A stretch of 64,000 nt of DNA from JAVSMW01 sp032027005 (GTDB lineage Bacteria > Bacillota > Thermincolia > Thermincolales > UBA2595), in NCBI GenBank assembly GCA_032027005.1, contig JAVSMW010000004.1, positions 1-64,000 on the forward strand. The letters are read 5' to 3'. Positions 59,849 to 64,000 of this stretch are shown here, piece by piece. The notes beneath the pieces were generated by a model. It worked only from the letters and a program-made list of their open reading frames with translations. It was not told the DNA's origin and did not search any database. The translations under genes were made by a program, and so were the position numbers. Every line of letters starts with the position of its first letter. Within the stretch, counting starts at the first letter, position 1.

Positions 59849-61765
59849 GTGGCCAAATGGTTAACAAAATCCAGATTTTCATCTTCCCGCATAAGGCCTT
59901 TTGATTCCGGTTACCTGGTTCTGGCCGCTATTTTTGTATTGCTGGGCGCCGTCATAATCTACACTCCTCTTTACAACCTGGCCAGTGACGGTTCCAACTA
60001 TTTCTCTTACCTGCGGTCGGCAGTTTTCGACCGGGACCTGGATTTTCACAATGAATTTACTCATTTTAACAAAGCCTTCTGGGAGACCTATAAACCTAAG
60101 GCCACCGTCACCGGCCACCTGACTAACGTTTTTTCAGTAGGCCCGGCCATTCTCTGGGCTCCTTTTTATCTGGCCGCCCACCTGGCAGTTCTGGCTGCAA
60201 ATTTATTTGGTGTGCATTTTAAACCAGATGGTTTCAGCGGCCTGTATATCCTGGCCATCAATCTAAGCAGCCTTTTTTGGGGATTTGCCGGAATGTGCCT
60301 GGTGTACCGGATGTGCAAAAAATATTATGCCAGGACCCTTTCTCTGATTGCTACCGTAATGGTCTGGCTGGCCACTTTTATGCTGTATTACACCCTTTAT
60401 GAACCATATATGTCCCATGCCGTCTCATTTTTTGCCACGACCCTGTTTATTTATTTTTGGGATGCTACGAGGTTCAGCCACACCTTACGGCAGCGATCAA
60501 CCAGACAGTGGGTACTGCTGGGCCTGGCAGCAGGTCTGATGATGCTGGTACGCTGGCAGAATGCCCTGCTGATGATCCTCCCGGCCGTAGAATCATTGGT
60601 CTTGTACCTGCATCTGGTGCGCAGTAAATCCTGGCCGAGGGCTAAAACACTTCTGACCGGCAACCTCCTCTTCTTATTATCTGCCATAGCCGCTTTTCTT
60701 CCCCAGATGGCTGCCTGGAAAATCATCTACGGCAGTTTTCTGACCATCCCTCAGGGTACCAGCTTTTTACGCTGGGACTCACCTTTTATTACCGAACTGC
60801 TATTCTCCAGCAGGCACGGACTATATGCCTGGTCGCCGGTGGTCTATATTTCGACTATTGGGTGGCTAGTGTTTTTTCGACGCGAAAAATTCTTAGCTTT
60901 ATCCGGTTTGCTGGCTTTTGTCCTGATGACTTATGTAAACAGTGTGGTTTCCGACTGGTGGGCCGGCTGGGGTTTTGGGATGCGCCGTTACGACGGCTTC
61001 ATCATCCTGTTTGCCCTTGGCCTGGCTGCCTTTTTGCAGGCCCTCAGGGTTCGCTGGAACAAATTTTCAGTCATTGCAATCCTCGGCATTTTTTTGTTTT
61101 TTACCGGGTATAACCTGTTTTTGATGAACAAATATTTAGACCGTAAAATCCATCCCGGAGGACCGGTATCTTTCGGCCGGGTGTTGGGAATAAGTGAGAC
61201 GAAATTATATAAATATACGGGATACCCTTTTTCGTATCCCGTCAATCTAATGTTCAGTGTCAAACACGGACTTCCGCCTGATCGTTATGATATTTTAGCC
61301 GGGGGATATATTGATGACCCTTATTTTTACGGTGATACCATCTTTTTAGGGCAGGATAAAGCTTCAGCCAACATCTCACAATACGAGGCTGCAGCAAGCC
61401 CTACGGAAGCGCTGTTGGGGCAAGGCTGGTCAAACCGGCTGAGTTATCTTGGCAGGGAGGGGCGTGCAGTCACCGGATATGCCGAATTATATGCACCCGT
61501 TCGGACAGTGACCGATTTTGAGCTGGAGTTTAGATGTGCCGCCCCCCAGGAACCGCAGACAGACCTGGCCATTCTCTTAAATGGGCGGCAGTTGGCCAAT
61601 ATCGCCCCCCAGGCAGATTGGCAGATATTTAAAATCAGGCTTGCCAGAGACGACCTGCAGCTGGGGATTAATCTCCTGGCCTTCCGCGTCAGCAGTAGTG
61701 AGGCCGGAGTCTATGTGGAATATCTGAAGTTCAGGCGGCTGGAATATATGCCGGATTGGAAGTAA
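59849..61765 (+). CDS. polytopic membrane protein, GT39/ArnT-like glycosyltransferase
   Basis: About 638 residues from GTG 59849, which follows GGGAGGACTACA. About ten to twelve membrane segments occupy residues 25-430, followed by a soluble C-terminal domain of about 200 residues with beta-rich character (residues 530-635). D-G-S-N-Y and R-D-L-D after the first helix resemble the acidic loops of GT-C enzymes that use lipid-linked sugars. Acceptor and donor are not known, and assignment to the GT-C fold is moderate. Confidence 0.65.
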   Translation: MAKWLTKSRFSSSRIRPFDSGYLVLAAIFVLLGAVIIYTPLYNLASDGSNYFSYLRSAVFDRDLDFHNEFTHFNKAFWETYKPKATVTGHLTNVFSVGPAILWAPFYLAAHLAVLAANLFGVHFKPDGFSGLYILAINLSSLFWGFAGMCLVYRMCKKYYARTLSLIATVMVWLATFMLYYTLYEPYMSHAVSFFATTLFIYFWDATRFSHTLRQRSTRQWVLLGLAAGLMMLVRWQNALLMILPAVESLVLYLHLVRSKSWPRAKTLLTGNLLFLLSAIAAFLPQMAAWKIIYGSFLTIPQGTSFLRWDSPFITELLFSSRHGLYAWSPVVYISTIGWLVFFRREKFLALSGLLAFVLMTYVNSVVSDWWAGWGFGMRRYDGFIILFALGLAAFLQALRVRWNKFSVIAILGIFLFFTGYNLFLMNKYLDRKIHPGGPVSFGRVLGISETKLYKYTGYPFSYPVNLMFSVKHGLPPDRYDILAGGYIDDPYFYGDTIFLGQDKASANISQYEAAASPTEALLGQGWSNRLSYLGREGRAVTGYAELYAPVRTVTDFELEFRCAAPQEPQTDLAILLNGRQLANIAPQADWQIFKIRLARDDLQLGINLLAFRVSSSEAGVYVEYLKFRRLEYMPDWK

Positions 61766-61779
61766 AAGCCTCTTCAACA

Positions 61780-64000
61780 TCACAAATTAAGGGCAGCCTT
61801 GACTTTGCTCTTGTTTGCCGGTAAGTCAAATATCCGTACCCCACAGGCATTATTAATAGCATTAATGATAGCGGAAGCAGTGGGCACAAGGGCACTTTCG
61901 GCAATTCCCGCCGCCCCAAAGGGCCCACCGGGCCGGGGTATCGAAAGCATCACCGGAATGATTTCCGGGACATCTTTAGCTCGCGGAATTCGGTAATGTC
62001 CAAAGTCAATGGTCTCGCCAGGCACGTATGCTTCAAGCAGCCCATACCCCAAGCCCATCAAAATACCCCCTTCAATCTGCCCTTCCATATACATGGGATT
62101 GATTGGTGTGCCCGAATCATGGGCCGCCACCACACGCAGCACCCTGACTTCGCCTGAGGCAAGGTTTACCTCAACCTCGGCCATCTGTACACCAAAGGTA
62201 TAGGTTTCATAAGGGATACCCTCTCCGGTCACCGGATCAAGGGTTGAAATATCACCTGTCTTCTGTCCGGTATACCGACCGGAAACGCCGGCTGCCACCA
62301 GGTCATTCAAAGTAAAATATCTTTCTTTGGCAGTTCGTAAGCTAACCCTGCCATTACCACATTCTAAATTGACCGGATCTGCCCCCAACAATTTTCCCGC
62401 CCGCTCCATTAGGGCGGCTTTTAGGTTCGCTACCGCCAGGCGGACTGCTTCACCGGACATATATGTTTGCCTGCTTCCCGAAGAATATCCCCCATCGGGA
62501 GCAGAACAGGAATCATTACTAACCACCTGTACGGCATTAAAAGGTATACCTAATTCCTGGGCCGCAATCTGAGCCAAAACGGTATCGGAACCCTGCCCCA
62601 TATCGGCGGCAGCTATCCAAACCTTGAGGTTGCCGGCAGATTCCAGGGCCGCATGAGCCTCAGAGACATCAGGCTTGCTTTTGCCCGGGCCAAACCACAT
62701 GCCTGCCAGGCCGAACCCGCGTTTTTTATCTTGGTGGCTTGAATTAAATTCCCGGACAGAGCTGTCAGCATCTAAATAAAACCCCTGAACTGAATCAAGG
62801 CAATCCGTCATCCCGACCCGGTGAGGCAAAACCTGGCCTGTAGCCGTTACACTGCCTTGCCGGAGACTATTTCTGCGGCGAATTTCCAAAGGGTCAAGGC
62901 CCAGTCCGGCGGCCAAAATGTCCAGCTGGGACTCCAGGGCAAAATTAACCTGGGGCACCCCAAAGCCGCGCATGGCGCCGCTAACGGGGTTGTTGGTATA
63001 AATAACCCGGCCCTTTAAGTAAACATTTGGAATGCTGTACGGACCGGTGGCGTGAATCAGCGCCCTGGTCATCACACTTTTGCCAAAAGAAGCGTAGGCA
63101 CCGGTATCTGAGATAATATCCATCTCCATGGCCAGCAATTTACCGTCCCGGTCCGCCCCCAGACGACATTTGATCTTAAATGGATGACGCTTAGTTGTGT
63201 ATTGAAAGGTTTCTTCACGGGTGTAAATCAGCTTGACTGGTTGCTGCAGTTTTAAGGCTGCCAGACCAAGGACACCCTGTACCGATATATCGAGTTTTCC
63301 GCCAAAGGCACCCCCGGTCGGTGTCTGAATGACCCGGACCCGTTTAAGGTCAAGACCTAAAGCATCCGCCAGGGCCATCCGGTCATGATGGATATTCTGG
63401 CTTCCCGCTTCAATCACCAATTGTCCTACCTCGTTAATATAGGCAAGCCCGGCATCTGGCTCCAGATAGGCATGCTCTATCAAAGGTGTGGAAAATTCAT
63501 TTTCTGCTATAAAAGCAGCCTCCTCAAATCCGGCGGCAGTGTCACCGCGGCTAATACTCTGGCTGGCCAAAAGATTCGGGTGATCATCATGAATTAATGG
63601 TGCTCCTTCTTCTAAGGCCTGATTTGGGTCATGGACAGCTGTCAGCGGTTCATACCTGACTTCAATCCCGGCCAGTGCCTCAACCGCTGCTGCCTCTGAC
63701 ACCGCGGCCACCACTGCCACCGGATCGCCAATACAGCGCACTTTCTCATCACAAAGCACCGGCTGGTCGGCCCGCGATATTTTTAACCGGTTAGTTCCCG
63801 GAACGTCCTTGGCCGTAAAAACTCCAACCACACCGGGCACAGCCCTGGCCGCTGATACGTCAATGCCGGCAATGCGGGCATGAGCAAGGGGACTGCGTAA
63901 AATTTTCAGACATAACATCCCTGCCTTTTGCAAGTCTGCCGCAAATTTTTCCGTTCCGGTCGCTTTGGCCAGTGCATCCTGCCTGGGTATACGCATCCCA
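61780..64000 (-). CDS. xanthine dehydrogenase-family molybdenum subunit (partial at right edge)
   Basis: The visible 738 codons form a nearly complete large subunit of the xanthine oxidase family; the frame is open to the window edge, so the start is probably just outside. Motifs include I-P-R-Q-D-A-L-A-K-A-T-G near the N-terminus, the cofactor motif G-G-A-F-G-G-K, G-A-M-R-G-F-G-V-P-Q, and G-I-A-E-S-A-L-V-P with the conserved catalytic glutamate. Such enzymes hydroxylate aldehydes, purines or 4-hydroxybenzoyl-CoA-like substrates. The FAD and Fe-S subunits are not in view. It converges with the membrane protein gene. Confidence 0.8.
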   Translation of the reverse strand, partial: GMRIPRQDALAKATGTEKFAADLQKAGMLCLKILRSPLAHARIAGIDVSAARAVPGVVGVFTAKDVPGTNRLKISRADQPVLCDEKVRCIGDPVAVVAAVSEAAAVEALAGIEVRYEPLTAVHDPNQALEEGAPLIHDDHPNLLASQSISRGDTAAGFEEAAFIAENEFSTPLIEHAYLEPDAGLAYINEVGQLVIEAGSQNIHHDRMALADALGLDLKRVRVIQTPTGGAFGGKLDISVQGVLGLAALKLQQPVKLIYTREETFQYTTKRHPFKIKCRLGADRDGKLLAMEMDIISDTGAYASFGKSVMTRALIHATGPYSIPNVYLKGRVIYTNNPVSGAMRGFGVPQVNFALESQLDILAAGLGLDPLEIRRRNSLRQGSVTATGQVLPHRVGMTDCLDSVQGFYLDADSSVREFNSSHQDKKRGFGLAGMWFGPGKSKPDVSEAHAALESAGNLKVWIAAADMGQGSDTVLAQIAAQELGIPFNAVQVVSNDSCSAPDGGYSSGSRQTYMSGEAVRLAVANLKAALMERAGKLLGADPVNLECGNGRVSLRTAKERYFTLNDLVAAGVSGRYTGQKTGDISTLDPVTGEGIPYETYTFGVQMAEVEVNLASGEVRVLRVVAAHDSGTPINPMYMEGQIEGGILMGLGYGLLEAYVPGETIDFGHYRIPRAKDVPEIIPVMLSIPRPGGPFGAAGIAESALVPTASAIINAINNACGVRIFDLPANKSKVKAALNL

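Noticed and set aside
1..64000. tRNA, rRNA, prophage or replication origin
   Set aside because: I found no sequence with tRNA or rRNA features, no phage structural genes and no DnaA-box cluster.

Overview
The window looks like a metagenome-assembled scaffold from an anaerobic, spore-forming Gram-positive bacterium of the Peptococcaceae type (Desulfotomaculum/Pelotomaculum relatives). The reasons are a sporulation sigma-K gene, strong GGAGG ribosome binding sites with frequent GTG and TTG starts, selenoproteins, tungsten/molybdenum enzymes and a large anaerobic aromatic-acid gene set. The taxonomic call is inference. The sequence contains one 24-base N gap and three single n bases. At least three of these four joins hide missing or duplicated sequence.

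Bases 1-11200 (all minus strand): the start of a MaoC-type hydratase behind a near-consensus sigma-54 promoter with helically phased upstream sites; a stand-alone Fis-type helix-turn-helix protein; an IclR regulator; a complete 4-hydroxyphenylacetate-decarboxylase-type glycyl radical system (activase, small Fe-S subunit, large subunit); a branched-chain/aromatic-acid ABC transporter collapsed by the gap; an acyl-CoA ligase; and an AcoR-like sigma-54 activator. The layout suggests import and decarboxylation of an aryl-acetate to a cresol-like product.

Bases 11600-24500: a BamB-like tungsten oxidoreductase paralog (frameshifted), two acyl-CoA ligases, a second complete Liv transporter, an enoyl-CoA hydratase with its own sigma-54 promoter, and a class III CoA transferase. 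Bases 24600-33000: a class II benzoyl-CoA reductase operon, bamB-bamC-bamD-fdhD-bamE-bamF, in which BamE and BamF each contain an in-frame UGA at a position where relatives have cysteine, followed by a SECIS-like hairpin. Together these genes would activate aromatic acids to CoA thioesters and dearomatise benzoyl-CoA. The bamGHI electron-input genes are not in the window.

Bases 33300-42000: a palindrome-rich repeat, a polyferredoxin, a membrane-bound molybdopterin oxidoreductase of the catalytic/Fe-S/NrfD type with an apparent aspartate metal ligand, and two MoeA-family cofactor genes. Bases 42000-51200: a TetR/MFS/PEP-synthase-like (rifampin-phosphotransferase-like) cassette, a Phd-Uma2 fusion, a copper-storage protein, a small c-type cytochrome, a transposase remnant, a HEPN/MNT pair, sigK and a small basic protein.

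Bases 51200-56000 hold the most unusual locus: a cobalamin riboswitch and terminator that precede a NifH-like ATPase, a very short nitrogenase-component-1-like protein and a BtuFCD-type ABC transporter, apparently as one operon. The rest contains a small membrane protein, HtrA, a penicillin-binding protein, a membrane glycosyltransferase-like protein and the C-terminal part of a xanthine-dehydrogenase-family molybdenum hydroxylase that runs off the right edge.
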